From Bacillus sp. FJAT-26390 (GTDB taxonomy: Bacteria; Bacillota; Bacilli; Paenibacillales; Paenibacillaceae), in NCBI RefSeq assembly GCF_001682865.1, contig NZ_MAQX01000022.1:186001-250000 (forward strand): a stretch of 64,000 nt of DNA, written 5' to 3'. The notes below the pieces were generated by a model, which was given only the letters and a program-made list of their open reading frames with translations, searched no databases and had not been told where the DNA came from. The position numbers and the translations under genes are program-made. Shown piece by piece: positions 16,797 through 27,208 of this stretch. Position 1 is the first letter of the stretch. Each line of letters opens with the position of its first letter.

Positions 16797-18566
16797 TTAC
16801 AATTTGATCGGATTAGGGATGTTTACATACAGAGGCGTTTCTCCCCGCTTAAGAAACCGGCTGAGCAGATTCGCTTTTGCGGGAAGCGTGTCGCTGCTTA
16901 ACAAATCATCGATAACATTCGACAAATAAAGATTGCCCGAGTCCAGCTTCATTTGCTCCAGCGTTTCATTTACAACGAGCCAGAAGGGCCGCTCCTCCTG
17001 ACCCGAATATACCGCTAGCCGCTGAATCAGGTGGCAAAGATGGTTGACGAAAAAATAATATTTTAACCGATGGCGTGATTCTGATTCGGAATAAAGGACG
17101 GGGCTATTTGCCGTTACTAGTTTGCCGATCCAGCCCTCACGCCTCGCAAAATCGCTGTTCACGCTGATGCCTTCGAGATCTCTCACATAAAAAACAGCCG
17201 GCATTCCATTACACAGACTTACCATCGAATTTTGGACATGGGCTTCCAGACTGATTCCCTTCTCCGCGAATAGATGCAAAATGGGTTTCATGGAAATTCG
17301 GAGATATTGTCTCAGCCATTCGATCCAGATTAGTTGTCCCGCAGCCATCCCATCACGTGATGCCCGGAACAAAATAGGCTCGTTATGTCCGGGAGGCACC
17401 TCCAGCAAAGAAGCGATCACGTAAGGCGCCCGATCTGAATCATTGCAGGCCTCTGGCGCTTCCCGCAAAATCATAGAAAAGCCTGACCGGATTTCCTCGT
17501 CCCCCGATTTTTCCTCTCCCGGCATACCAATCGTACGATATCCTTCCTCCAGCAAAATCTTGAACTGCTCATTCGTGTAAGCCGATCTGACCTCATTGAC
17601 TACTTTCGCGGCATCAAGCGTGCGCAGCAGCTGCTCATAGGTATTTTCCCGAACGAAGTTGGTAATCCGGATATGAAGCGAAAGCTTGTAAAAGCAGCTT
17701 TGACCCGGATCCCATACGGTTCGAACCGATGAGGTCGGATAAACGAGCGGGCCAGTAAGCCCCAGATCTACAAGGGTGTTGTTTTGGATCATTTCTTTCA
17801 CCCGCTCAAGCGATAGCAAATATTTCGCCTGCCAGGGATGACAAGGTATAAGAGCATAGCGCTCGTAATCGTCCGAAAGCTTGTTTTTTGCAGCCGCTAT
17901 CATCTCCTTCGGAATCCAGTCAACCTGAGTACCGCTTGTTTGCAGCCAGTCCTCCACCACATATTCCAGCGCTACAGCAAAGCCATGAAGGGAGAAAGCG
18001 GCGCCGTACTCCGGTGAATACGTTTGTGCATCCACCGCGGTGAATCCCTCTATGCTCTTTGGCGTAGGGTGAAAAGGGTGCCCGCTTAGCAAAGACTGCT
18101 CGCAAGTACGGAAATCAAGCGGCGCAGCGGGTTGATCAGCAGCATAGCGAAAGTAACTCTCCATACGCCGCGTGCTGTTTAGGAGCTGCTCCTCCAGCTC
18201 TTGCTTCTTCAATTGCCGAGAGACTGGTTCTGGCTCTGCATAAGAAACTTCATCGAGCAGCAGCGTGATGAGTTTTTTTGCGGTTAGCTCCTGCCATTGC
18301 CCGTTTTCTTCGGTATAAAAAACGTCGCCGTAAACGTGATGCCCGCCGTCTGATAAATGCAGCAAGTTACCGTATATTGTCTGCTGCAATTGCGGGAGCG
18401 AGACGACCAAGGTGAGGTCGGGCCGTTCAGGATTGCTGTACGTTGGTATATGCTGATCAGTCTCGCGAAGATAGGTATTCAATAGGCGGCTTATGCTTTC
18501 TGTTTGCGATAATGCCGCGGAGCTTTCTAGCGCTGACAGCTCTTTGGTTGGCGTGAGCGGAATCAT
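16797..18566 (-). CDS. NIS siderophore synthetase (IucA/IucC family), SbnC-like
   Basis: A 589-residue NRPS-independent siderophore (NIS) synthetase, which condenses a carboxylate such as citrate with an amine using ATP. Motifs seen are GHPFHPTPKS (about 158-167), the PCHPWQAKYL block and the LEAHVQNSM motif of the C-terminal FhuF-like half. It differs from the two adjacent paralogues (GHPYHPSYKSRIGF) and probably handles a different step. It lies downstream of an MFS gene on the same strand, 21 bases apart. With SbnA/B/H-type genes diverging, an SbnC role is the best guess. Confidence 0.85.
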   Translation of the reverse strand: MIPLTPTKELSALESSAALSQTESISRLLNTYLRETDQHIPTYSNPERPDLTLVVSLPQLQQTIYGNLLHLSDGGHHVYGDVFYTEENGQWQELTAKKLITLLLDEVSYAEPEPVSRQLKKQELEEQLLNSTRRMESYFRYAADQPAAPLDFRTCEQSLLSGHPFHPTPKSIEGFTAVDAQTYSPEYGAAFSLHGFAVALEYVVEDWLQTSGTQVDWIPKEMIAAAKNKLSDDYERYALIPCHPWQAKYLLSLERVKEMIQNNTLVDLGLTGPLVYPTSSVRTVWDPGQSCFYKLSLHIRITNFVRENTYEQLLRTLDAAKVVNEVRSAYTNEQFKILLEEGYRTIGMPGEEKSGDEEIRSGFSMILREAPEACNDSDRAPYVIASLLEVPPGHNEPILFRASRDGMAAGQLIWIEWLRQYLRISMKPILHLFAEKGISLEAHVQNSMVSLCNGMPAVFYVRDLEGISVNSDFARREGWIGKLVTANSPVLYSESESRHRLKYYFFVNHLCHLIQRLAVYSGQEERPFWLVVNETLEQMKLDSGNLYLSNVIDDLLSSDTLPAKANLLSRFLKRGETPLYVNIPNPIKL

Positions 18567-18587
18567 ACTCAGGCTCCCTTCGATTGG

Positions 18588-19820
18588 TTATTTAGATGGC
18601 AGTTGAACTTTTGGCTGCTTCGCTTGCATTGGCAGCTGCCAGAGCAGCAGCGATGCCGCAGTCATGACGCCTCCCATGACGAGAAAAACGGATGGCAGCC
18701 CGATTTGGGCAGCAATAAATACACCGATAGACGGGCCTGATATTTGGCCGATCATCAGCAGGCTGTTCGTAGCGCCGACCCGCACTCCGCGATCATGGGC
18801 GGAGGAGGATCGTAAGACGCTAAGCATGACGGTTTGCAGCAGGGCGCTATAAAAGAACCCTTGGAAAAAACGGACAAACAACAGCCAAGCTATCCCAAAT
18901 GGCATCGTTTGAGCAGCTAAGCAGATGGCGCATAATACACCGGCCATGATGAGATTGCGCTCGAGACGGCTGCGATCATTTCTTTTGCCCCACCATGGAG
19001 CGCCGATCAATTCCCCTAGCGAGGACACGGCAAGCAGGATGCCGACAGTCGCTGCGGCACTGGCGGGAGAGTGGAACATCTCGCGAATAAATGGGGTGAA
19101 AATCGCGAATATGGAAAAATCAGCTAGCTTAAACAAGATCCCTGCTGCGACAAAGCGTCTGACAACGGGCTGTCGGAACAAGGAAAGAAAAGCGTTAATA
19201 ACGCCGCTGCTCTTGGCATCCGCATCCGCTTTCACAGTCTTCTCTTCGCCCTTGTCGGATAATACGAATGCGGAAAGCAGGCCAAGCAGTCCGGTCAAGG
19301 CGGCGGTAATAAACAGCAAGGGGCGGCTTCCCCAGGTGCTGACGCATAAGCTTCCAAGCAATGGCCCTAGGAGCAGCCCCAATGCGGATGCGCGTTCCAA
19401 GCGGCCAAGTGCAAGTCCCTGTTCCGTGCGAGGGGCGTGGCTGCCGATAAAGGCGCTGCTTGCATCCGATATGCCGCCGAAAGCGCCTTGGCATAAGCGA
19501 AACAGAAAAAATTGCAAAGGGGTTTGCGCCACCGCCATTAAACACATGCTCATTGCGAGACCGAGCAACGCTCGGACGACCATCCATTTCCGGCTCCAGC
19601 GATCGCCAAGCTTTCCCCAGAAGGGGGTGAGCAAAGCGTAGGATACAGCTGGCGCGGAAAGGGCAAGACCTGTCCAAAGAAGGACATTCTCTGGGCTATT
19701 CTCGCCTAGATTTTCCAAGTAGTAAGGGATGAATGGACTGATCCCCGTCAATCCCATACTCGTTAAAAAACGGCCTCCCCATAAAATTCTGGCATTCTTT
19801 CTCCATGACGGTTGTTGCAT
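18588..19820 (-). CDS. MFS transporter, probable siderophore exporter (SbnD-like)
   Basis: A 410-residue MFS protein with about twelve membrane helices and the motif-A-like loop GKLGDRWSRKWM between helices 2 and 3. It heads a two-gene minus-strand unit with the NIS synthetase and is divergent from the sbnA-like gene across a gap with two Fur-box-like sites. In staphyloferrin B loci the MFS protein SbnD exports the siderophore. A GTG start at 19832 is also open, but AGGTG suits ATG 19820 better. Confidence 0.82.
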   Translation of the reverse strand: MQQPSWRKNARILWGGRFLTSMGLTGISPFIPYYLENLGENSPENVLLWTGLALSAPAVSYALLTPFWGKLGDRWSRKWMVVRALLGLAMSMCLMAVAQTPLQFFLFRLCQGAFGGISDASSAFIGSHAPRTEQGLALGRLERASALGLLLGPLLGSLCVSTWGSRPLLFITAALTGLLGLLSAFVLSDKGEEKTVKADADAKSSGVINAFLSLFRQPVVRRFVAAGILFKLADFSIFAIFTPFIREMFHSPASAAATVGILLAVSSLGELIGAPWWGKRNDRSRLERNLIMAGVLCAICLAAQTMPFGIAWLLFVRFFQGFFYSALLQTVMLSVLRSSSAHDRGVRVGATNSLLMIGQISGPSIGVFIAAQIGLPSVFLVMGGVMTAASLLLWQLPMQAKQPKVQLPSK

Positions 19821-19884
19821 GAACGTAAACACACCTGCCTTATTCCGATGGGGGATATGGTTTGCGAATCCAGACTATCAAGAA

Positions 19885-19899
19885 TAATAATCATTGTCA
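19885..19899. promoter_or_regulatory. Fur-box-like site 1
   Basis: TAATAATCATTGTCA matches 13 of 15 positions of the TGATAATnATTATCA Fur core. It lies between the MFS gene and the sbnA-like gene, closer to the MFS start. Confidence 0.7.
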
Positions 19900-19904
19900 A
19901 TTAG

Positions 19905-21053
<1,149 letters not shown>

Positions 21054-21085
21054 TTATCAAACTTAAATCAGGGAGTGAATGGAGA

Positions 21086-22105
21086 ATGGTTGTTACTGAG
21101 GAGCAAGAGATTTTGTATTTAAGCAAGCAGGATATTATCGATTTGGGCGGCGCGCATTCGGCGCCATATGTAGCTGCTGTCAGCAGGGCTCTTATGCTGC
21201 ATTGCAAAGGCGAGTACGTGCAGCCGCTTAAGCCATATTTGCGAATGGCGGGCAATGAAGGCCATATCGCCGATCGGATTATCGCAATGCCGGCTTATGT
21301 AGGCGGAGATGTTAACGTAAGCGGCCTAAAGTGGATAGGCAGCAAGCATGATAATCCCGCGAAACGAGGCAGAGAGCGGGCAAGCGCGTTAATTATTTTG
21401 AATGATCCCGAGTCCAATTATCCCATTGCCGTTATGGAAGGCAGCTTGATCAGCAGCATGCGCACAGCTGCCGTTACGGTAATCGGGGCACGTCTTCTGG
21501 CTAAAGAAGGATTTGGCGTAGTATCTGTCATTGGGTGCGGCGTTATCGCCAAGATGCAAATCAATTCCTTGCTTGAACAATTTGAGGGGATTCACACCGT
21601 TCACTTGTTCGATCTAAACCTGGCTGCGGCACTTCAGCTAGCCCAGGAGATTGGCGATAAATTCAATCATGTCGAGGTTAAAATCGAAGAAACGTCAGAG
21701 CAAGCCGTACGTCAGGCGGAGGTTCTCGTAACCGCAACGGTAGCATCCGCGCCGCATATTCCGTTTGAATGGCTCGCAAAAGGCACGTTTGTCAGCAACA
21801 TTTCGATCATGGATCTTCACAAGGATGTGTTCACGCAAGCGGATAAAGTCGTTGTAGATGACTGGGATCAGTCGAACAGGGAGAAGAAGGTGATTAACCA
21901 ACTGGTGCTTGAAGGCAAGTTCTCTCGCGAGCAGCTGCACGCTGAGCTAGGCGAGATTCTTATTGGCAGCAAGGCTGGTCGCGAGACGGATGACGAAATT
22001 ATTGTACTGAATCCGATGGGTATGGCCGTTGAGGATATCGCGAGTGCGGCCGAGCTGTATACAAAGGCGCTAGCTGCAGGGAAGGGGACCCGGTTATGTC
22101 TATAA
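21086..22105 (+). CDS. sbnB: SbnB-like dehydrogenase (ornithine cyclodeaminase family)
   Basis: A 339-residue protein of the ornithine cyclodeaminase/mu-crystallin family with a Rossmann motif (VSVIGCGVIAKMQINSL) and the KWIGSKHDNPAKRG block. In staphyloferrin B synthesis SbnB oxidatively splits N-(2-amino-2-carboxyethyl)-L-glutamate to L-2,3-diaminopropionate and 2-oxoglutarate with NAD. The position after an SbnA-like gene supports this over ornithine deamination. GGGAGTGAATGGAG precedes ATG 21086. The stop overlaps the decarboxylase gene start by 10 bases. Confidence 0.85.
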   Translation: MVVTEEQEILYLSKQDIIDLGGAHSAPYVAAVSRALMLHCKGEYVQPLKPYLRMAGNEGHIADRIIAMPAYVGGDVNVSGLKWIGSKHDNPAKRGRERASALIILNDPESNYPIAVMEGSLISSMRTAAVTVIGARLLAKEGFGVVSVIGCGVIAKMQINSLLEQFEGIHTVHLFDLNLAAALQLAQEIGDKFNHVEVKIEETSEQAVRQAEVLVTATVASAPHIPFEWLAKGTFVSNISIMDLHKDVFTQADKVVVDDWDQSNREKKVINQLVLEGKFSREQLHAELGEILIGSKAGRETDDEIIVLNPMGMAVEDIASAAELYTKALAAGKGTRLCL

Positions 22106-23316
22106 CGTTTACGGGACAAAAGCAAGAGATAGCGCGGATTGCTGATGTCATACGTGAGCGGAAGCAGCAGCAGAACGGACCATTCTGTGCGTATTTGCAC
22201 AATATGACCGCTCTGCGGAAGCAAACCGCGGACCGGGTACGTTCGTTGCCCGAATTCTGCAAATTATTTTATGCCATTAAAGCCAATTCGGAGGAAACGA
22301 TCTTACGGGCGCTTGCCTCTATTGTGAATGGCTTCGAGGTTGCTTCTCTCGGGGAAGTGGTGAAGGTGCGCCAAGTGTCTCCCGATATTCCGATTCTGTT
22401 CGGCGGGCCCGGCAAAACAGAGGCTGAGCTGGAAGGCGCCTTGCTGCATAATGTGCAATTGATCCATGCCGAGAGCGTCCATGAATTGAACAAGCTAAAT
22501 GCGATCGCAGGCCGCTATGGCAGAACTGCCTCGGTTTTGCTGCGCATTAACCTAAAAGGGCCGCTTCCTAAAGCTACCTTGGCGATGGGCGGACGACCTA
22601 CGCAGTTTGGCATTGACGAATCGCAATTGCCGCAAGTGATGGAGCATATCAAGGAGCTTCCGCATATTCGGGTGGAAGGATTTCATTTTCATTCCTTATC
22701 CAACAATCTGGATGCGGCGCAGCATGTGCAATTAGTCCAATATTATTGCGTAATAGCGCGGCAGTGGGCAGAAGAGTATGGCCTCGAGCTTCGTTATTTG
22801 AATGCAGGCGGCGGCCTTGGCGTTAACTATTCCGAGCTGGAGCAGCAGTTTGATTGGAGCCTTTTTGTAAATGGATTGGAGCAAGAGGTAGTGAAAGAGA
22901 AAAGCGATGGTTTGACGATTCTCTTTGAGTGCGGCCGCTATATTACGGCTTCCACCGGTTATTATGCCGCTGAGGTGCTGGATATCAAGCGAAACCATGG
23001 CAAGTCTTACGTCATTGTCAGGGGAGGCACGCATCATTTTCGCCTGCCTGTATCTTGGCAGCACAGCCATCCATTCGAACTGGTTCCGATTGATGACTGG
23101 CCTCACTCCTATGAGCGTCCCTCTCTTACCCAAGCCGCCATTACCGTTGTAGGCCAATTATGTACGCCAAAGGATATTTTGGCCCAGGACGTTGAAGTGG
23201 CGCAGGTGCGTGTAGGTGATGTGCTGCTATTCGAGTTTGCGGGGGCATACGGCTGGGCGATATCCCACCATGATTTTTTGAGTCATCCGCATCCGGAGCA
23301 TATTTATTTGGAATAG
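22096..23316 (+). CDS. sbnH: SbnH-like PLP decarboxylase, ornithine-decarboxylase fold
   Basis: A 406-residue fold-type III PLP decarboxylase (alanine racemase barrel) with PLP Lys62 in FYAIKANSEE and a C-terminal VGDVLLFEFAGAYGWAISHHDFL. In staphyloferrin B assembly SbnH decarboxylates the citryl-diaminopropionate intermediate to give the ethylenediamine part. It overlaps the sbnB-like gene and precedes two NIS synthetases, as expected for this pathway. The VEGFHFHSLSNN motif holds conserved His residues near the cofactor. Confidence 0.85.
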   Translation: MSITFTGQKQEIARIADVIRERKQQQNGPFCAYLHNMTALRKQTADRVRSLPEFCKLFYAIKANSEETILRALASIVNGFEVASLGEVVKVRQVSPDIPILFGGPGKTEAELEGALLHNVQLIHAESVHELNKLNAIAGRYGRTASVLLRINLKGPLPKATLAMGGRPTQFGIDESQLPQVMEHIKELPHIRVEGFHFHSLSNNLDAAQHVQLVQYYCVIARQWAEEYGLELRYLNAGGGLGVNYSELEQQFDWSLFVNGLEQEVVKEKSDGLTILFECGRYITASTGYYAAEVLDIKRNHGKSYVIVRGGTHHFRLPVSWQHSHPFELVPIDDWPHSYERPSLTQAAITVVGQLCTPKDILAQDVEVAQVRVGDVLLFEFAGAYGWAISHHDFLSHPHPEHIYLE

Positions 23317-23373
23317 CAGAAGCATTGATTCGGCGGCATGCAGCGGTTTTGGCATTTACTTTGGAGGTGGAGC

Positions 23374-25191
23374 ATGAGCGAACTAGCTTGGTCATTAGTG
23401 CAGTCGGATGAGATCATTTTGGTCAGACGGCGCATTTTTCGGCAATTGATAGAGTCATTTTTGTACGAACGGATTTTAGTAGACACGGTCGTTAGCGGGG
23501 AAGCGGAAGCCGAGTATGTGCTGCACGGGGTAAGCGAGCGGGGGGAGTCTGTAGAATACCGGTTCAAGGCCTCGCGAAAATGGAGCTTTGGACGCATCCG
23601 CCTGTCAGAGGAGCCTGTTATAAGGGTTGCAGCAGGAGAATCGCGAGAGGCGGAATCACTTTCCCGTTTTTTACTAGAGATGTCCACTTCCATTCCGGCA
23701 AAGGAGGATAAGCTTTCTTCCTTCATCGATGAAATTCAGCAGACGCTTTTGAAGGATACGATGTCTCTTCAGCTGAGCAAGAATCCGCAAAATTCAAAGC
23801 TGACGGACTACGACGAATGGGAAGGCGACCTGATGGACGGCCATCCGTACCATCCCTGCTACAAATCGCGAATTGGGTTTACGCTAAGCGATAATGCGGC
23901 TTATGGGCCTGAATTCAAAAAGGATGTCAGGCTTGTTTGGGCGGCGGTTCGCCGCAGCGCCGCAAAGCTCTCGGTATCGGAAGCACTGGATTATGAGGTT
24001 TACATGGCATGCGAGCTGGAATCGGATTACGGCTTGTTCAACGAAATGATCAAAACACGCGGTCAAGACCCCGAGGACTATATCATGATTCCCGTTCATC
24101 CTTGGCAGTGGGACCATGTTATTGCGACAGAATTCGTTGAACAGATGCGTACCGGTGAATTGATCTTCCTCGGCAGGGGCAATGAGCTGTATCGTCCGCA
24201 GCAGTCGATACGGACTATGGCCAATAGGAGCGACCGGCGGAAGGCTTACGTTAAGCTGCCGCTCAACATAACGAACACCTCATCGGGCAGGATCTTAGCC
24301 CAGCATACGATTATGAATGCGGCGCGCATCTCGGACTGGCTCGGTAAAGTAGTAGCGGGCGATGATTATTTACGGGATGCGCAGAGAGTGATCGTGCTCA
24401 AAGAAGTGGTTGGCGCGTCCTATCACCATCAGAAGCTTCCGAATATTTTGGAGCAAAAGGTTTACGGCTCGCTTGGAGCCATATGGCGGGAAAGCCTGCA
24501 TCCTTATTTGGAGCCGGGTGAAGAAGCGATTCCCTTTAACGCTCTCGTTCATACGGATCTTCATGGGCGCCCCTTTATTGACTCTTGGGTTCAGGAGCAT
24601 GGCCTTGAAAAGTGGCTGGAGACGCTGATCCAAGTATCAGTCTTGCCTTTAGTCCATCTGCTGTATGCGCACGGAGCGGCTTTGGAGTCGCATGGGCAAA
24701 ATATGATTGTCGTGATGAAGCAGGGGATTGCCCAGCGTATTGCGCTGAAAGACTTTCATGACGGCATACGTTATTCACCGAGTGTGCCTCATCCGCTAGG
24801 GTATCCGGCGATTGAATATCCGCCTGCGAATCACCAGCGCTTGAACAGAAACTCGTTTATCGAGAAGGATCGGCCGGAGGAGCTGACTGATTTCTTGCTT
24901 GACGCTCTGTTTCTCATCAATCTCTCTGAGATTGCGTTTTTCTTGGAGAAGCATTACGGCTTTGCGGAACGCCGTTTTTGGGCAGTGACGGCGGAAGCCG
25001 TTATCGCGTATCAAAAAGATTTTCCTGAGCTGCAGAGCCGGTTTGATTGTTTTGATGTTTTTACACCTGAAATCGAAGTAGAGCAATTAGCCAGACGCCG
25101 AATTGATGATGGAACGATCGATTGTGTTCACCGTGTAAGCAATCCGCTTCATGCTTACTGGTTAGAGCGCTATTCATACAGCGAGGAGTGA
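23374..25191 (+). CDS. NIS siderophore synthetase, SbnE/SbnF-type, copy 1
   Basis: A 605-residue NIS synthetase. Motifs are LMDGHPYHPCYKSRIGF, the IMIPVHPWQW block, the RTMANRSDRRKAYVKLPLNITNTSSGR phosphate-binding region, the ESHGQNMIVV motif and LKDFHDGIRY near the C-terminus. ATG 23374 has TGGAGGTGGAG upstream; frame opens from 23338. It is closely related to the next gene, so the pair arose by tandem duplication. In staphyloferrin B, SbnE and SbnF add diaminopropionate and 2-oxoglutarate/citrate units; I cannot tell which step this copy does. Confidence 0.85.
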   Translation: MSELAWSLVQSDEIILVRRRIFRQLIESFLYERILVDTVVSGEAEAEYVLHGVSERGESVEYRFKASRKWSFGRIRLSEEPVIRVAAGESREAESLSRFLLEMSTSIPAKEDKLSSFIDEIQQTLLKDTMSLQLSKNPQNSKLTDYDEWEGDLMDGHPYHPCYKSRIGFTLSDNAAYGPEFKKDVRLVWAAVRRSAAKLSVSEALDYEVYMACELESDYGLFNEMIKTRGQDPEDYIMIPVHPWQWDHVIATEFVEQMRTGELIFLGRGNELYRPQQSIRTMANRSDRRKAYVKLPLNITNTSSGRILAQHTIMNAARISDWLGKVVAGDDYLRDAQRVIVLKEVVGASYHHQKLPNILEQKVYGSLGAIWRESLHPYLEPGEEAIPFNALVHTDLHGRPFIDSWVQEHGLEKWLETLIQVSVLPLVHLLYAHGAALESHGQNMIVVMKQGIAQRIALKDFHDGIRYSPSVPHPLGYPAIEYPPANHQRLNRNSFIEKDRPEELTDFLLDALFLINLSEIAFFLEKHYGFAERRFWAVTAEAVIAYQKDFPELQSRFDCFDVFTPEIEVEQLARRRIDDGTIDCVHRVSNPLHAYWLERYSYSEE

Positions 25192-25196
25192 GAGAG

Positions 25197-27062
25197 GTGC
25201 GGATCGTCAGCGAGCAAGATACGTCCAGCGACAAGCGGGCAACACATAAGAGGTTTACTTTCTATAAGGCAGCGATGCTGTCGCCTTACTACGTAACCGT
25301 TAGAAGGCGAATTTTTCGCCAGTTGGTAGAGTCGATGCTGTTTGAGGGCATTGTTGCCCACACCGTGATGGAAGGAGTGGCTGGTACAACCTGGACCATT
25401 GCAGGAATGAGCTTATCGGGGCAGCCGGTTGTATACGCCTTCGATGGTACGCGGCGTCATACATTCGGCCGCATTAGGATGAATAAAGGACCTGTCATAA
25501 GGCAGGCAGAAGAATCGGCTTCGGAGGCAGAATCCATCGGGCTCTTCTTGCTGGAGATTGCGGGCGCAATCGGCGCCGATGAGCAGAAGGTATTGCATTT
25601 TATACAAGAGCTGGAGCAGACCTTGATTAACGATACGATGGCTCAGTACAAGCGCCATCAAGAAAAGCTAAACCTGCATGAGCTGCCTTATGATGATTGG
25701 GAAAGCGGCATAATGGACGGACATCCCTACCATCCGAGCTATAAGTCGCGCATCGGCTTTGACATGTCGGATCAGCAGACTTTTGGACCTGAATTCGCCG
25801 AGCCTATTGCTCCGCTATGGGTAGCTATCCGCCGTGAGCGCGCTCAAATAAGCCATTCCTTCGGCACTCCGAATCCTGGTTCATCAAAGTGGCTTCAAGA
25901 TCAATTGGGCGAGCAGGTGTTGGATAAGTTTACCGCTCGAATCCGGCAGGCTGGCGTTGATCCCGATCAATATATTTTGCTGCCTGTCCATCCATGGCAA
26001 TGGAGAGTTATTTTAACTTCGGTGCTTGCAGCCGACATTCACAATCATCATATTTTGCCGCTTGGCAGTGCGGAGGAGTTTTATACCGCCCAGCAGTCTA
26101 TTCGTACGCTGGCTAATCGCACCGCGCCGAGCAAAGCATATCTCAAGCTGCCGCTCAGCATTTTGAATACGTCGACAGGAAGAGTCCTTGCCCCTCATAC
26201 GGTAGCGAATGCGCCTATTATTACGGACTGGCTAAAGCGGATAACGAGTCATGACCCTTATTTGCGAGATGAATTACGTGTCATTTTGTTAGGCGAGGTC
26301 GCTGGCATCTCCTATGACAACAGCCATATTCCCTCACCTTTGCAGCCTAAATCCTATGGGGCGCTCGCTTGTATTTGGCGGGAGAGCATACATACGCAGC
26401 TGGAAAAGGAAGAATCGGCGATTCCGTTTAACGCTTTGTGCGCCTTGGATACGGATGAGAGGCCGTTTATCGCCCCTTGGATTGAACGTTATGGAATCGA
26501 GCGCTGGCTTGATGAGCTGCTGAAGGCAAGCATCAGCCCGATCATTCATTTTTTATATGCGCACGGGATCGCTTTGGAATCACATGCCCAGAACATGGCG
26601 CTTGTCCACCGGGAAGGGCTGCCGGTCCGCGTAGCGCTAAAAGATTTCCATGATGGCATCCGGTTTACGAGGGACGGGCTGAGCGATGCTGCGGATTGCC
26701 CGGATTTGGTTCAAACTCCTGAATATCATCAGCGGATTAATCGCAATTCGTTTATCGAGACACCGGATTTTTCCGCTGTACGCGACTTTGTGCATGATGC
26801 ATTCTTTTTTATTAATCTCGGAGAGCTGGCTATTTTCCTGCAGGAGCAGTTCGGATTGGATGAAATCACGTTTTGGAACAAGGCTCGTCTTCTGATTGAA
26901 CAATATCAGATGCGATTCCCTGAGCATAACGAGCGGTACAGCCAATTTTATTTATTTGAGCCTTTGATCGGGGTAGAACAATTGACTGCACGCCGATTGT
27001 TTCCGGATACAGAGCTCCGCATCCACCAGGTGGCCAATCCCTTATCACGGCATAGCAGCTAG
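25197..27062 (+). CDS. NIS siderophore synthetase, SbnE/SbnF-type, copy 2
   Basis: A 621-residue paralogue of the preceding gene, sharing RRRIFRQLVES, MDGHPYHPSYKSRIGF, LLPVHPWQW, RTLANRT...AYLKLPLSILNTS, ESHAQNMALV and LKDFHDGIRF. The probable start is GTG 25197 with GAGGAG 8 bases upstream; an in-frame extension to 25122 would run into the upstream gene. It completes a set of three NIS synthetases in the locus, the number found in staphyloferrin B loci. Five bases separate it from copy 1. Confidence 0.85.
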   Translation: MRIVSEQDTSSDKRATHKRFTFYKAAMLSPYYVTVRRRIFRQLVESMLFEGIVAHTVMEGVAGTTWTIAGMSLSGQPVVYAFDGTRRHTFGRIRMNKGPVIRQAEESASEAESIGLFLLEIAGAIGADEQKVLHFIQELEQTLINDTMAQYKRHQEKLNLHELPYDDWESGIMDGHPYHPSYKSRIGFDMSDQQTFGPEFAEPIAPLWVAIRRERAQISHSFGTPNPGSSKWLQDQLGEQVLDKFTARIRQAGVDPDQYILLPVHPWQWRVILTSVLAADIHNHHILPLGSAEEFYTAQQSIRTLANRTAPSKAYLKLPLSILNTSTGRVLAPHTVANAPIITDWLKRITSHDPYLRDELRVILLGEVAGISYDNSHIPSPLQPKSYGALACIWRESIHTQLEKEESAIPFNALCALDTDERPFIAPWIERYGIERWLDELLKASISPIIHFLYAHGIALESHAQNMALVHREGLPVRVALKDFHDGIRFTRDGLSDAADCPDLVQTPEYHQRINRNSFIETPDFSAVRDFVHDAFFFINLGELAIFLQEQFGLDEITFWNKARLLIEQYQMRFPEHNERYSQFYLFEPLIGVEQLTARRLFPDTELRIHQVANPLSRHSS

Positions 27063-27164
27063 AAAAATGGGTATTTATGGGTAGATAGCTACTGAATGAA
27101 AAAATAGTACATGAAATGAAAAAGTTTATGCATGGACAGCGTTATAGCATGTAGGCTATTTTAT

Positions 27165-27179
27165 TAATAATGGTTATCA
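27165..27179. promoter_or_regulatory. Fur-box-like site 3
   Basis: TAATAATGGTTATCA matches 13 of 15 positions of the Fur core, 30 bases before the siderophore-binding lipoprotein start. It indicates a separate iron-regulated promoter for the uptake genes. Confidence 0.7.
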
Positions 27180-27208
27180 TTCTTAATTAGACACAGGGGG
27201 ATAAAGGA

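Noticed and set aside
18925..19641. 238-codon plus-strand frame opposite the MFS exporter
   Set aside because: Composition (Arg/Ser/Pro-rich) and position are typical of an antisense shadow; the MFS gene is clear on the other strand.
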